A stretch of DNA of 60,057 nt from NCBI GenBank assembly GCA_937895435.1, contig CALAXT010000003.1, positions 1 through 60,057 on the forward strand. The letters run 5' to 3'. A model generated the notes under the pieces. The model did no database searches and was not told the origin of the DNA. It was given only the letters and a program-made list of their open reading frames with translations. Origin of the DNA: an uncultured Paracoccaceae bacterium. Its GTDB lineage: Bacteria; Pseudomonadota; Alphaproteobacteria; Rhodobacterales; Rhodobacteraceae. Positions 27,972-38,531 of the stretch are shown here, piece by piece (positions within the stretch are counted from its first letter, which is position 1; each line of letters begins with the position of its first letter). A program made the position numbers and the translations under genes.

Positions 27972-29111
27972 TTATCGGGGCCGATGCACATGCGCGCTTT
28001 GCACCAAGCCAAACGCCACCATCACAACAAGCATCGCAGACCCCCCATAAGAAACCAAGGGCAGCGGCACGCCCACCACGGGGGCAAGCCCCATCACCAT
28101 TGACATATTGACGGCGAAATAGAGAAAAAACGTAAAAGCCACCCCCAGTGTCAAAAGGGCGGCAAAACGGTCACGGTTGCCAAGGGCTGAGCTTAGACAA
28201 AACAGCAAAATCAGCGTGAACAGCCCTAAAAGTGAGGCTGCACCGACAAAACCGAATTCTTCTGCCAAGGTTGTAAAAATAAAATCGGTGTGCTTTTCGG
28301 GCAAAAAGTTCAATCGGCTTTGCGTGCCTTGCATAAACCCGCGCCCCCCCCAGCCGCCCGAGCCAAGCGCAATTTTTGCTTGCGTGATGTGATAGCCCGC
28401 CCCCAATGGATCAGAGGCAGGATCAAGAAAGGTATCAATGCGACGAAATTGATAGTCATGCAGCAATTGCCAGCTTTTCCCGCGTGAAGCAAAGACCAGC
28501 GCCACCGCGCCAATTCCCAGCCCAAACACGATGCCAAAATAGATCAGCGACACCCCCGCGGCAAACATCACCGCAGCCCCCCCAAGCGCCAGCACCAGTG
28601 CCGTTCCCAGATCTGGCTGCACCAGCACCAACCCCGCAGGCACCAAAATCATCAGTGCAGGCAACAGCACCCACACTGGGCGCGACACCCGTGCGGGCGA
28701 CAGCCAATCATAATATGTGGCCAAAAACATCACGAGTGCGATTTTCATCAGTTCAGAGGGTTGCAGCTTAAACCCGCCCAAAACCAACCAGCGCTGCGCC
28801 CCCATCCCAATATGGCCAAAAAGCTCAACCCCCACCAAAAGCACCAGCGCCACCGCGTAAATCAACCCCGCCATGTTGCGCCAAAACCAGATCGGGACCA
28901 TGGCCACGATGAACATGATCAAAAGCCCCAGGCCAAAGCGTTTCATCTGTGGGGCGGCCCAAACATCGACCTGCCCACCCGCCACCGAATAAAGCATCAC
29001 AAAACCGCAGGCCGCGACGGCGCAGCACAAGACGATCAGTGGCCAGTTCAGGTATAAAAGTTTGCGAACACCCGTTGGCACCGATTTGATGGAATAATGC
29101 AGATAGGTCAT
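27972..29111 (-). CDS. rodA: Rod-shape peptidoglycan glycosyltransferase RodA
   Basis: A 379-residue SEDS-family polymerase with about ten membrane spans that elongates glycan strands together with PBP2. Conserved segments include QLGMGAQRWLVLGGFKLQPSELMK-type text near residue 95 (the QPSE part is diagnostic), LVLVQPDLGTALVL near 170, and the C-terminal GVPLPLVSYGGSAML. The start ATG complementary to 29109-29111 follows GAGGA; the longer frame would run into mrdA. It lies 13 bp downstream of mrdA in a five-gene shape operon. Confidence 0.96.
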   Translation of the reverse strand: MTYLHYSIKSVPTGVRKLLYLNWPLIVLCCAVAACGFVMLYSVAGGQVDVWAAPQMKRFGLGLLIMFIVAMVPIWFWRNMAGLIYAVALVLLVGVELFGHIGMGAQRWLVLGGFKLQPSELMKIALVMFLATYYDWLSPARVSRPVWVLLPALMILVPAGLVLVQPDLGTALVLALGGAAVMFAAGVSLIYFGIVFGLGIGAVALVFASRGKSWQLLHDYQFRRIDTFLDPASDPLGAGYHITQAKIALGSGGWGGRGFMQGTQSRLNFLPEKHTDFIFTTLAEEFGFVGAASLLGLFTLILLFCLSSALGNRDRFAALLTLGVAFTFFLYFAVNMSMVMGLAPVVGVPLPLVSYGGSAMLVVMVAFGLVQSAHVHRPR

Positions 29112-29124
29112 CTGATTGGCATCC

Positions 29125-31068
29125 TCAGGCGCGTTTTGATGGTGGAGGTGGGCTGAGCGGGGTCTTAAGCCGCAGCAATTTGCGTTCATTGCTGATCCGA
29201 ATGCGCTGGCTTTCGGGGTATGCACTAAGTGGAGGGGTGCCCTGATAAAGCGCCTGCAGCAAAATATCGCGGGCAATCGGGGCGGCGGCTGCAGACCCAC
29301 CGCCGCCGTGTTCAACAATCAGTGAAACCGCAATTTTTGGGGCATCGGTCGGGGCAAAGGCCACAAAAAGTGCGTGATCGCGCCGTTCCCACGGCAGATC
29401 GTCGTTGGAAATCACGCCGCGTTCGCGTTCTGCGGCGGTGATGTTGCGCACCTGGCTGGTGCCAGTTTTTCCCGCCATTCTGGCCGCACGCGTCAAAACC
29501 CGAGAATTGTGGGCTGTGCCAGTGCGCTCATTCACCACAGCCGACATCCCGGCGCGGACCTGTGCCAGATGCGTTTCATTCAAGCCCATGGGCGCACCGC
29601 CACGCAGGGGTTGCTCTTGGCCATTGATGGCTTTGATCAACCGTGGTTCGACTGCCCGCCCCGTGGCAATGCGCGCGGTCATCACCGCCAGTTGCAGCGG
29701 CGATGCCAGCACATAGCCTTGGCCAATCCCGGCATTCAGCGTGTCACCGATCCGCCACTCGGCATTTTGTTTCGTACGTTTCCAGTCTTTCGTGGGGGCC
29801 AGGCCCTCGGCCACGGCGGACATCGGCAGATCGTGGCGCACGCCTAATCCCAGCCGCTGTGCCATTTCTGAAATTTTTTCAATGCCGATCAATTGCGACA
29901 GTTCATAATAATAGACATCACAGGAATGTTGCAGGCTGTGCTGCAAGTCAACCTTGCCATGTCCGCCGCGCTTCCAGCAATGTGCGCGCCGACCAGACAC
30001 CTCTATATAGCCATTGCAATAAAACGTGTCTTCGGGCGTGATAAGTCCCGCATCAAGCGCGGCCAGTGCCACCACCATCTTAAAGGTTGAGCCTGGCGGA
30101 TAGGTGCCCTGAACCGTCTTTGCGGCCAAGGGCCGGTGGTTGTCTTCCATAAGGGCATTGTAATCTGCGCTTGAGATGCCGCGTACAAAAAGATTTGGGT
30201 CAAAAGATGGTGCAGAGCCTATGGCAAGAATATCGCCGTTTTCGACATCGATCACCACAGCGGCGGCGCTGTCATCGCCCAGCCGCGCCTGCACATAGCT
30301 TTGCAGCGCACCATCAATCGTCAGGGTCACATCGGCACCGGGCGTGCCCTCAGAGCGTCCAAGCTCGCGCATCACCCGGCCTTGGGAATTCACCTCAATC
30401 TGTTTTGATCCGGCGCTGCCGCGCAGCAGGGGTTCCAGTTTGGCCTCAACTCCAACTTTGCCGATTTGAAATTTTGGAATTTGTAGCAGCGGATCGGGGT
30501 CGTTGATGCGTGACAGATCATAATCGCTGACTGGTCCCACATAGCCCACCACATGCGCAAAATCTGCGCCAAACGGATATTGCCGCGACAATCCCACCTC
30601 GGGTGTGATGCCGGGCAGGGCAGGGGCATTCAGCGCCACCGCTGACAGATCATCCCAATCCAAACGATCGGCGATGGTGATTGGCACAAATGGGCTGCGG
30701 CGGGCGATTTCTTTGCGGGTCTTTTCCAACTCATCTGCGGGCAGTGGGATCAGATCGGCCAAACGATCCAGAACTTGTGAAACATCCCCTGCATCTTCAC
30801 GCACGATCACCACGCGATAGTTTTGTTCGTTCATGGCGATGGGGTGGCCGTTGCGTTCAAAAATCTGACCACGTGCGGGGGGCAACAGACGCAGGTTGAT
30901 ACGGTTTTCGTCTGCCAACATGCGAAATTGTTCAGCCTGTTCCAGCTGTAAATGCCGCATTCGCAGCCCAAGCACGGCCACAAACGCCAGCTGTGCGCCG
31001 CCCAGCATCAGGGCGCGGCGCGACAGGCTGCGATTGCTTTCATCGGCATCTTTTGCGGTGCGTTTCAC
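29125..31068 (-). CDS. mrdA: Penicillin-binding protein 2 (PBP2)
   Basis: A 647-residue class B penicillin-binding protein, the transpeptidase of the elongasome. After a short cytoplasmic tail there is one membrane span (about residues 18-38), a dimerisation region, and the transpeptidase domain with catalytic S327 in GSTFKM, the second motif HSCDVYYYE, and AGKTGTSQ. The start is a GTG (complement of 31066-31068) overlapping the mreD stop by 4 bp, so coupling with mreD is likely. A proline-rich tail ends the protein. It stands between mreD and rodA. Confidence 0.96.
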   Translation of the reverse strand: MKRTAKDADESNRSLSRRALMLGGAQLAFVAVLGLRMRHLQLEQAEQFRMLADENRINLRLLPPARGQIFERNGHPIAMNEQNYRVVIVREDAGDVSQVLDRLADLIPLPADELEKTRKEIARRSPFVPITIADRLDWDDLSAVALNAPALPGITPEVGLSRQYPFGADFAHVVGYVGPVSDYDLSRINDPDPLLQIPKFQIGKVGVEAKLEPLLRGSAGSKQIEVNSQGRVMRELGRSEGTPGADVTLTIDGALQSYVQARLGDDSAAAVVIDVENGDILAIGSAPSFDPNLFVRGISSADYNALMEDNHRPLAAKTVQGTYPPGSTFKMVVALAALDAGLITPEDTFYCNGYIEVSGRRAHCWKRGGHGKVDLQHSLQHSCDVYYYELSQLIGIEKISEMAQRLGLGVRHDLPMSAVAEGLAPTKDWKRTKQNAEWRIGDTLNAGIGQGYVLASPLQLAVMTARIATGRAVEPRLIKAINGQEQPLRGGAPMGLNETHLAQVRAGMSAVVNERTGTAHNSRVLTRAARMAGKTGTSQVRNITAAERERGVISNDDLPWERRDHALFVAFAPTDAPKIAVSLIVEHGGGGSAAAAPIARDILLQALYQGTPPLSAYPESQRIRISNERKLLRLKTPLSPPPPSKRA

Positions 31069-31604
31069 AGACGGCGCCCCTTGGCATCAATCTCACCGGT
31101 GGCGGCTTTGCGCAGGCCAAGCCCAAGATAGGACAGCGCCACCACCGCCGGATAGATTGCAATGGTAAACAAGCTTTGCAGAAAGGAAAAGCCAAAGCCG
31201 GGTTGTGGGCTCATCACGATGGCAAGAACCAGCCGGTTAAGCGCCATCATGGCCACAATCACTGCCCCCACCAGCACCCATTCCAACCAAAATGGCAGCT
31301 CGCGCGTCAGGGGCTCACGCTGGCGCAGAAACTCGGCCCCCAAAAGCACCATCAGTGCCCAAAGGCCGGGGGGGCGCAGTGTCATCAGATCTTGGGTCAA
31401 AAACACAGCAACAATCAGCCATGCCGGCACATATTCGGGCCGGCGCAGCACCCATGCAAAGGTTAGTGCCAACATCAAATCTGGCGGTGGCAATTCACCC
31501 GGTGATAGGCCAAGTGGCAAGATCGCCACAAAAAGCAGCGCCCCTGCCAGCCCCAGATAGAGCATGCGATGCCCCAAAACGCCCAAGCCTGCCCCTTCAG
31601 CCAT
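31065..31604 (-). CDS. mreD: Rod-shape-determining protein MreD
   Basis: A 179-residue integral membrane protein with five to six hydrophobic spans. Its low sequence conservation is usual; the assignment rests on size, the PPPDLMLALTFAWVLRRPEYVPAW core near residues 35-60 and its place between mreC and mrdA. I start at the ATG complementary to 31602-31604, which overlaps the mreC end by 8 bp; an earlier ATG would overlap by 62 bp. MreD bridges MreC and the peptidoglycan synthases at the inner membrane. Confidence 0.9.
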   Translation of the reverse strand: MAEGAGLGVLGHRMLYLGLAGALLFVAILPLGLSPGELPPPDLMLALTFAWVLRRPEYVPAWLIVAVFLTQDLMTLRPPGLWALMVLLGAEFLRQREPLTRELPFWLEWVLVGAVIVAMMALNRLVLAIVMSPQPGFGFSFLQSLFTIAIYPAVVALSYLGLGLRKAATGEIDAKGRRL

Positions 31605-32535
31605 TTTGCAGCTTTGGTCTGGCAGGTGGCCCAGACTGGGGCCCCGGTTGAGGGTCAACTTGGGGCGTGGGGGGCTGTGTGGGGGCGATCAAGGTGCCAG
31701 GATCTGTGATCTGCTCACCGGGCAGGCTGCGCAGCACGCGCAGAAATTCCAGCCGCTGATAATCGGCGGCCAGCCGCACACGCAACCGTTTGTCTGGGCC
31801 CTGCGCGACTTGACCCACCAAGAGCCCGGCTGGAAACACCCCACCATCGCCCGAACTGACCACGGGGTCGCCGGGGCGCACCTCATCGGGGCTTTCGAGA
31901 AATTCCAAAGGGGGGGCGGTTGTATTATCGCCCGATAGCATGGCGCGTTGGCCAGAGGGCTGGATGGTCACCGGAATGCGGCTGTTCGAGTCGGTCAGTA
32001 AAATCACCCGGGCTGAATTCAGCCCCAAGCCGGAAATGCGGCCGACCAGCCCCAATCCATCCATTGTGGCCCACCCATCGCGAATGCCATCGCGCGCGCC
32101 CACATTCAGCAAAACAGACTGCCGAAACGGAGAGCCGCTATCGGCCAGCACCACGCCGGTGACATGGGTTAACTTGGGGTCAAGCCGGACCTGGTTCAGA
32201 TCCAACAGCTTGGCATTGCGTTGTTCCAACTGCAGCGCGGCCTCTTTCCAAGCCTTCATTTGCTGCAATTCACGGCGCAATTCCTGATTTTGCGCATAGA
32301 GGCTGGCATAGGCCTGAAACCCCTCAACCATCGTGGCCATTTTTGTGACGGGTACCAAAGCCCAATCCAGATTTGGCACGATTGTATCAATAAAGCCTGC
32401 ACGAAACCGTTCAACCCGTGGGCTGTCGATGCGCCACAGCAAAAACAGCCCAAGCAGCATGATTGCCAGAATTCCAGTCAGAATGCGTCTGACGGGCCGG
32501 GCGAAATCTTCTGCATCAATCTGATCTCTGGCCAC
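31597..32535 (-). CDS. mreC: Rod-shape-determining protein MreC
   Basis: A 312-residue bitopic protein: a short cytoplasmic tail, one span near residues 18-36 (ILTGILAIMLLGLFLLW), a coiled coil about 65-105 (QNQELRRELQQMKAWKE) and a periplasmic double beta-barrel domain with SPFRQSVLLNVGARDGI near 135. The C-terminal 40 residues are proline-rich. The start is a GTG (complement of 32533-32535) preceded by GGGGG. MreC links MreB filaments to PBP2. It follows mreB after 71 bp. Confidence 0.94.
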   Translation of the reverse strand: MARDQIDAEDFARPVRRILTGILAIMLLGLFLLWRIDSPRVERFRAGFIDTIVPNLDWALVPVTKMATMVEGFQAYASLYAQNQELRRELQQMKAWKEAALQLEQRNAKLLDLNQVRLDPKLTHVTGVVLADSGSPFRQSVLLNVGARDGIRDGWATMDGLGLVGRISGLGLNSARVILLTDSNSRIPVTIQPSGQRAMLSGDNTTAPPLEFLESPDEVRPGDPVVSSGDGGVFPAGLLVGQVAQGPDKRLRVRLAADYQRLEFLRVLRSLPGEQITDPGTLIAPTQPPTPQVDPQPGPQSGPPARPKLQNG

Positions 32536-32606
32536 GGTTCTGCCCCCAGATCAGGTCTGGCATCGGGCGGACAGCTGCCGCGAGCAAGGGGGGGCTATGT
32601 GTGCCA

Positions 32607-33656
<1,050 letters not shown>

Positions 33657-33772
33657 CTATAAAGTCACACGGTGTGATGCGACTCTGGCCGCAGGTCGGG
33701 TTATAGGCCCGACAGGGCATACGGGTAAAGGGGCACGCCGCAGCCGATGGGCGTTAATTCGCCCAGGTTTGT

Positions 33773-33801
33773 CCACCCGCACCAAAGACTGGCGCAGGTG
33801 G
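33773..33801 (-). terminator. Terminator-like hairpin after leuA
   Basis: A 12-bp stem with two G-U wobbles (33773-33784 with 33790-33801) and a 5-nt loop begins nine bases after the leuA stop on the minus strand. No U run follows, so termination may be Rho-assisted or partial, leaving some read-through into mreB. Confidence 0.4.
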
Positions 33802-33809
33802 AGAGATTT

Positions 33810-35405
33810 TTAGGATGTGCTGGCGTCGCGATAGTTGACCGATTTCACATCCGCATTCGGGGCCGAACGCAGGCGGCGGAAAATCAGTTTATTGAGCGCA
33901 TTCACATAGGCCCGCGCTGAGGCCACGACCGTATCGGTATCGGCCGACTGGCCGGTGACGATCTTGCCGTCTTCCTCCATCCGGACCGACACTGTGGCTT
34001 GGGCATCTGTGCCCTCGGTCACGGCATGCACCTGATAAAGCTGCAGCCGTGCGGTGTGGGGAAACACCATCTGAACCGCCTTAAAGCAGGCATCAACCGG
34101 GCCATCGCCGGTCGCGCTGACCTGATGCACGCTGCCATCAACCGTCATCGTCAGATCGGCGGTCTGGGGGCCCTCGGTGCCGCACACAACGCGCAGATGT
34201 GTGATTTGCAGCGTATCATTTTGCGCATTGGTTGCGCTGTCTTGCATCAAGGCGATCAGATCGTCGTCATAGATTTCCTTTTTGCGATCAGCGAGCGCTT
34301 TGAACCGCACAAAGACATCATTGAGCTGATTATCGGCCAGATCAAAGCCCAGATCTGACAATTTCGACCGCAGCGCCGCCCGGCCAGAATGTTTGCCCAT
34401 GACCAGATTGGTTTCCGTCAGGCCAATATCGGCGGGGCGCATGATTTCAAAGGTTTCAGCGTTTTTCAGCACGCCATCTTGATGGATGCCGCTTTCATGC
34501 AGAAACGCGTTCTTGCCAACGATGGCTTTGTTGAACTGCACGGGAAAGCCTGACACGGTAGCAACCAAGCGGCTGGCTTTCATGATTTTGGTTGTATCAA
34601 TGCCCGTTTGATAGGGCATGATGTCATTGCGCACGCGCAGGGCCATAACGACCTCTTCGAGGGCCGTATTGCCGGCGCGTTCGCCCAATCCGTTGATCGT
34701 ACATTCAATTTGGCGCGCACCCGCGCCAACGGCGGCCAATGCGTTCGCTGTCGCCATGCCAAGATCATTGTGGCAATGGGTGGCAAAAATAATGCTGTCG
34801 GCCCCCGGCACGCGCTCAAGCAGCATGCTGATCAGTGCTGCACTTTCGGCAGGTGCGGTATAGCCTACGGTGTCGGGAATATTAATCGTGCTGGCGCCGG
34901 CCTTGATGGCGGTTTCCACCACGCGGCAGAGGTAATCGTGTTCGGTGCGCGTGGCATCCATGGGCGACCATTGCACGTTGTCGCACAAATTGCGGGCATA
35001 GCTGACCGTGTCATGGATGCGGGCGATCATGTCGTCTTGCGACAGTTTGGTGATATCGCGGTGCAGGGGGGAAGTACCGATAAAGGTATGAATGCGCGGG
35101 TGGTGGGCGTGTTTGATGGCCTCCCAGCAGCGATCAATATCTTTGAAGTTTGCGCGGGCCAAACCGCAAATGACCGAAGATTTCGCCAGCCCCGCAATTG
35201 CGCTGACCGCTTCAAAATCACCGTCTGAGGCGATGGGAAATCCGGCCTCAATGATATCAACGCCCATCTCGTCCAACAGAGCTGCAATTTCCAGCTTTTC
35301 AGCATGGCTCATTGTCGCACCGGGGCTTTGTTCGCCATCGCGCAATGTGGTGTCAAAAATCAACACGCGATCCTGGGCGGATTTTTCAATTTTTGTCTGT
35401 GTCAT
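33810..35405 (-). CDS. leuA: 2-isopropylmalate synthase
   Basis: The first committed enzyme of leucine synthesis, condensing acetyl-CoA with 2-oxoisovalerate. The 531-residue protein has the catalytic barrel with [12 protein letters not shown] near residue 18, the metal motif [12 protein letters not shown] near 208, [14 protein letters not shown] near 240, and a C-terminal allosteric LeuA dimer domain from about residue 400 that normally senses leucine. It stands alone on the minus strand. Its leader contains a leucine-rich peptide and mutually exclusive hairpins, so both transcription (attenuation) and enzyme activity (feedback) appear leucine-controlled. Confidence 0.97.
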   Translation of the reverse strand: MTQTKIEKSAQDRVLIFDTTLRDGEQSPGATMSHAEKLEIAALLDEMGVDIIEAGFPIASDGDFEAVSAIAGLAKSSVICGLARANFKDIDRCWEAIKHAHHPRIHTFIGTSPLHRDITKLSQDDMIARIHDTVSYARNLCDNVQWSPMDATRTEHDYLCRVVETAIKAGASTINIPDTVGYTAPAESAALISMLLERVPGADSIIFATHCHNDLGMATANALAAVGAGARQIECTINGLGERAGNTALEEVVMALRVRNDIMPYQTGIDTTKIMKASRLVATVSGFPVQFNKAIVGKNAFLHESGIHQDGVLKNAETFEIMRPADIGLTETNLVMGKHSGRAALRSKLSDLGFDLADNQLNDVFVRFKALADRKKEIYDDDLIALMQDSATNAQNDTLQITHLRVVCGTEGPQTADLTMTVDGSVHQVSATGDGPVDACFKAVQMVFPHTARLQLYQVHAVTEGTDAQATVSVRMEEDGKIVTGQSADTDTVVASARAYVNALNKLIFRRLRSAPNADVKSVNYRDASTS

Positions 35406-35436
35406 TGGAAATCTCTTTTTGCTTGGCTTGCTGTAT

Positions 35437-35484
35437 CTGGGCGCTGATCACTCTGAGCGGTCGCGCCCAGGGGCACGCTCAGAG
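35437..35484 (-). promoter_or_regulatory. leuA: Alternative hairpins of the leuA attenuator
   Basis: On the minus transcript four segments occur in order: A (35484-35476), B (35470-35463), C (35459-35451) and D (35444-35437). A pairs perfectly with C over 9 bp, and B with D over 8 bp, and the two pairings exclude each other. A overlaps the leader-peptide stop codon. A ribosome stalled at the leucine codons would leave A free to pair with C; a ribosome at the stop would cover A and allow B:D. This is the standard logic of ribosome-mediated attenuation. D is not followed by a U run, so the final switch may not be a classical terminator. Confidence 0.75.
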
Positions 35485-35544
35485 CAGGCTAAGAAGCAGC
35501 AGCCCACGGACGGGCAGGGGCGCAAGGGCGCAATAATTTAACAT
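35479..35544 (-). CDS. Leucine-rich leader peptide of leuA (LeuL-like)
   Basis: A 21-codon frame from ATG (complement of 35542-35544) to TGA (complement of 35479-35481). Nine of 21 residues are leucine and the C-terminal end reads LLLLSLL, just before the stop, with the codons CTG CTG CTT CTT AGC CTG CTC. The stop lies within the first arm of the alternative hairpins. Such peptides are ribosome sensors, not functional products. No strong ribosome site is visible. The stop is 73 bp upstream of the leuA ATG. Confidence 0.85.
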   Translation of the reverse strand: MLNYCALAPLPVRGLLLLSLL

Positions 35545-35689
35545 TGTGGGGCCAATCCGTTGCATACCGACAACTTTATACGCAGCCGACAGGGAAAGAA
35601 AAGTGCCAATTGCATTACGGCGGCAGTGTCCTTTCATCGCGCGAGTGCTAATTTGTTATCAAGATGGGCGTTAAGTTGGGGGTAGGGCG

Positions 35690-36352
35690 ATGGCTGGACG
35701 TGCTTTGGTGATTGGTGCCTCGGGTGGGATTGGTGCGGCCATTTTGGCGGCATTGCAGGCCGATGGTTGGCAAGCACAGGGTCTGTCACGGCGCGAAAAT
35801 GGGTTTGATCTGACGGATGAGGCCAGTATTGCTGCAGCATTGGAACCGCTCAGTGCGCCCTATCAGTTGATCATCGTTGCCACTGGCGCGCTGACCATCG
35901 CAGGCCAAGGCCCAGAAAAGACACTGCGTGCACTGGATCCGGTTATTATGGCAAACCAATTCGCAGTGAACGCAATTGGCCCGGCATTGGTGCTGAAACA
36001 TGTCCGCCGCCTGATGCCGCGTGATGGGGGGGCGATGTTTGTCGCGCTGTCAGCGCGTGTTGGCTCGATCGGGGATAATGCGCTGGGCGGCTGGTATGCC
36101 CACCGGGCGGCCAAGGCGGCCCTGAACCAATTGATCCATACGGCCGCCATCGAAATGACCCGCAGCCACCCAAAATCAATTTGCGTCACCCTGCATCCCG
36201 GCACGGTGGCCACCGAATTTGGTCCAGATTTTGGCCATGAAAAGCAAAGCCCAAGCGTTGCAGCACGCAATATTTTGGGCGTTCTGGCCGGTCTTACCCC
36301 GGCGCAGACAGGCGGATTTTATGATTGGACCGGCGCGCGCGTGCCATGGTAG
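35690..36352 (+). CDS. Short-chain dehydrogenase/reductase (C-factor-like)
   Basis: A 220-residue SDR of the short form. The cofactor loop is VIGASGGIGAAIL near residues 6-18, the strand-4 segment IVATGAL near 64, the catalytic Ser in VALSARVG near 120 and a Tyr-x3-Lys equivalent in GGWYAHRAAKAALNQL near 135-150. NAD(P)-dependent oxidoreduction of an unknown alcohol or carbonyl is likely. The start ATG follows GGGGGTAGGG. It is convergent with lipB with 4 bp between stops and diverges from leuA. Confidence 0.82.
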   Translation: MAGRALVIGASGGIGAAILAALQADGWQAQGLSRRENGFDLTDEASIAAALEPLSAPYQLIIVATGALTIAGQGPEKTLRALDPVIMANQFAVNAIGPALVLKHVRRLMPRDGGAMFVALSARVGSIGDNALGGWYAHRAAKAALNQLIHTAAIEMTRSHPKSICVTLHPGTVATEFGPDFGHEKQSPSVAARNILGVLAGLTPAQTGGFYDWTGARVPW

Positions 36353-36356
36353 CAGA

Positions 36357-37076
36357 TTAGCGGTGTTTTGACGAAATGGCCGGATCGGCCAGTGGCAGAT
36401 TGGGAAAGGCTTTGGGAAATTGCCGCGCCAGCGCCAGATCAAGATCATACATGCTGACTGGCAGCCCCAGATCTACCAGGCTGGTCACGCCATGGTCGCG
36501 AATGCCGCAGGGCACGATGCCGCTGAAATGCTCCAGATCAGGATCGTGATTGATTGAAATGCCGTGAAAGCTGACCCAGCGTCGCAGTTTGACACCAATT
36601 GCAGCAATCTTATCTTCGCGCGGTGCGCCATTGGCCGTGTTTGGTTTATCTGGCCGCGTGACCCAGACCCCAACGCGTCCATCCCGCCGCTCACCACGAA
36701 TGTTGAATTCTGCCAATGTTGCAATCACCCATTCCTCAAGCGCGCACACAAATTTTCGGACATCGCGGCCACGACGGTTGAGATCAAGCATCACATAAAC
36801 CACCCGCTGTCCCGGCCCGTGATAGGTGTATTGCCCGCCGCGCCCAACATCATGCACCGCAAAACGTTCGGGCTCTGTCAGATCTGCCGGATTGGCCGAG
36901 GTGCCCGCCGTATAAAGTGGGGGGTGTTCCAACAACCAGACGGCCTCAGGCGCGTGACCTGCGGCAATCTCGGCCACACGCGCCTCCATCGCAGCCAGTG
37001 TTTCGGCATAGGGTTGCAGGCCGGGCAAAATGGTCCACTCGGGCGACAAGGCGGCGGGGGCTGTGGGGCAAGTCAT
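36357..37076 (-). CDS. lipB: Lipoyl(octanoyl) transferase
   Basis: LipB moves octanoyl groups from acyl-carrier protein to lipoyl domains of 2-oxoacid dehydrogenases and glycine cleavage H protein. The 239-residue enzyme has [18 protein letters not shown] near residues 84-101, the catalytic lysine in [12 protein letters not shown] near 157, and the acyl-cysteine C190 in [11 protein letters not shown]. The upstream in-frame extension of 40 residues lacks family similarity; the ATG complementary to 37074-37076 follows AAGGAAC. Convergent with the SDR gene; a tRNA-Leu gene lies 155 bp upstream on the other strand. Confidence 0.95.
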   Translation of the reverse strand: MTCPTAPAALSPEWTILPGLQPYAETLAAMEARVAEIAAGHAPEAVWLLEHPPLYTAGTSANPADLTEPERFAVHDVGRGGQYTYHGPGQRVVYVMLDLNRRGRDVRKFVCALEEWVIATLAEFNIRGERRDGRVGVWVTRPDKPNTANGAPREDKIAAIGVKLRRWVSFHGISINHDPDLEHFSGIVPCGIRDHGVTSLVDLGLPVSMYDLDLALARQFPKAFPNLPLADPAISSKHR

Positions 37077-37230
37077 CAAACGCGTTCCTTGGCAGGGCCA
37101 GTTTTTAAGATTTGGCCTGCGCCACACCAGATTGCAAGCGGCGGTGTTTGGTATGGCGGTTGCAATTTCTGCAGACACCCCAAAAAACCGCTTCACAAGC
37201 CGGGAACGCTCCGCTATCAGACGCGGCAGT

Positions 37231-37317
37231 GCGGTCGTGGCGGAATTGGTAGACGCGCAGCGTTGAGGTCGCTGTGGGGTAACTCCCGTGAAGGTTCGAG
37301 TCCTTTCGACCGCACCA
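37231..37317 (+). tRNA. tRNA-Leu (anticodon GAG)
   Basis: An 87-nt class II tRNA with the acceptor stem GCGGTCG (37231-37237) paired to CGACCGC (37307-37313), discriminator A and an encoded CCA (37315-37317). The D arm has GGTAGACGC, the anticodon stem CAGCG/CGCTG encloses loop TTGAGGT with anticodon GAG at 37265-37267, and a long variable arm and the T arm GGTTCGAGTCC follow. It reads CUC and CUU leucine codons. No tRNA neighbours. Confidence 0.97.
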
Positions 37318-37679
37318 TTTTATCTTGAAAATTTAGATTATATCTTTTTGTCTTGTTGTCATTACAAGGTATCGACGTTTGTCGTCGAATTTTCGTGTGC
37401 CAGCTTTGTGGGTCTTTTGAGCACGGAGTTCGAGCCAGTGAAATCTGGGTAAACCTATTGCCAAGGACGTAGGGCCGGTTGAGGCGCCTTGGGGTTCATT
37501 CGGGGACAGTCTGTTTTGTGTCGCACTTTGGTTTACCAAAGCAAAAAAGTCTGAACATTCGCTGTGATTTGGTGGCCAAATCAGGGCGTCGGCTTTTATC
37601 CCATGATCTTTACAAAATCATTGACGACAGACACGATGCGCCCTCAACGGGTTTGCTGCGTGCAGGGGGAAGGGTGAAC
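37318..37679. other. Unexplained 362-bp region downstream of tRNA-Leu
   Basis: The first 80 bp are AT-rich. The remainder has a distinct composition and contains a 68-codon minus-strand frame (37333-37539) that I do not recognise, and in-frame codons upstream of the MBL-fold gene that lack family similarity. The 3' flank of a tRNA gene is a common place for integration scars, but I find neither an integrase nor a repeated tRNA end. It may hold the promoter of the MBL-fold gene. Confidence 0.5.
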
Positions 37680-38531
37680 ATGGACTATGTTGCCTTGATG
37701 GGAACGAAGGGGGGGCCTGCTATTCGACCAGGCTCTTCGATGCCGACCTCAAACCTGATTGGTCTGAATGGCCAATGGATCGTTTTGGATTGTGGCTTGG
37801 GCGTGACGCGGGGGCTGGTTGATCAGGGCGTGGCGTTGAAAGACCTGTCTTTGATCATCATCAGTCACCTGCATTCGGATCATTATCTGGAGCTGGGGCC
37901 ACTCTTGCACACGGCTTGGACTGCAGGTCTCAAGACCCCAGTTCAAATCTATGGCCCCAAAGGTATCGCGGCCTATTGCACCCATTTCATGGCTTCTGTG
38001 CGGGCTGATATCGACCTGCGGATTGAGGATGAGGGCCGGCCTGATCTGCGCGATTTGGTGACAACGCACGATCTCGACGTGGGGGCGGTGGTTAATTGGA
38101 ATGGCGTTCAGGTGTCAGCCTTGCGCACGGATCATCCGCCTTTGGTCGATTGTTTTGCTATTTCGTTCAAAACGTCCCAAACGCATGTTGTCTTTTCGGG
38201 CGATACCGCCCCGATTGCTGCGTTGCAGGATTTTGCACAAGGGGCTGATTTGTTGGTGCATGAGGCAATGTTACAATCAGCCTTACCGGCTTTGGTGGCT
38301 CGGGTTGGCAATGGATCGGATAAATTGATGGCGCATTTGCTGCGCTCACACAGCACTGCGCAGGCTGCGGCCGATATAGCGACCAAGGCAGGCGTTAAAC
38401 GTCTGGCCCTGTCGCATTTGATCCCATCAGATGACCCAAGCTATGGGCTGCAAGATTGGCAACAGGCCGTGGCTGGTCATTGGACCGGTCCGCTTATTGT
38501 GGGCCATGACGGCATTCGGATTCACCTGTGA
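37680..38531 (+). CDS. MBL-fold metallo-hydrolase (RNase Z/arylsulfatase-like)
   Basis: A 283-residue metallo-beta-lactamase-fold protein. The metal motif HLHSDH is near residues 63-68, further ligands are in VVFSGDTAP near 172 and KRLALSHLIPSDD near 245. The N-terminal GTKGGPAIRPGSSMPTS is similar to the substrate loop of RNase Z-like and arylsulfatase-like hydrolases. The ATG at 37680 follows GGAAGGGTG; the 67 codons upstream lack similarity. Substrate unknown. It precedes an ornithine-cyclodeaminase homologue by 153 bp on the same strand. Confidence 0.8.
   Translation: MDYVALMGTKGGPAIRPGSSMPTSNLIGLNGQWIVLDCGLGVTRGLVDQGVALKDLSLIIISHLHSDHYLELGPLLHTAWTAGLKTPVQIYGPKGIAAYCTHFMASVRADIDLRIEDEGRPDLRDLVTTHDLDVGAVVNWNGVQVSALRTDHPPLVDCFAISFKTSQTHVVFSGDTAPIAALQDFAQGADLLVHEAMLQSALPALVARVGNGSDKLMAHLLRSHSTAQAAADIATKAGVKRLALSHLIPSDDPSYGLQDWQQAVAGHWTGPLIVGHDGIRIHL

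Noticed and set aside
37333-37539. 68-codon minus-strand frame next to tRNA-Leu as a real gene
   Set aside because: No ribosome site or family is visible; kept only as part of the unexplained region, not as a gene.
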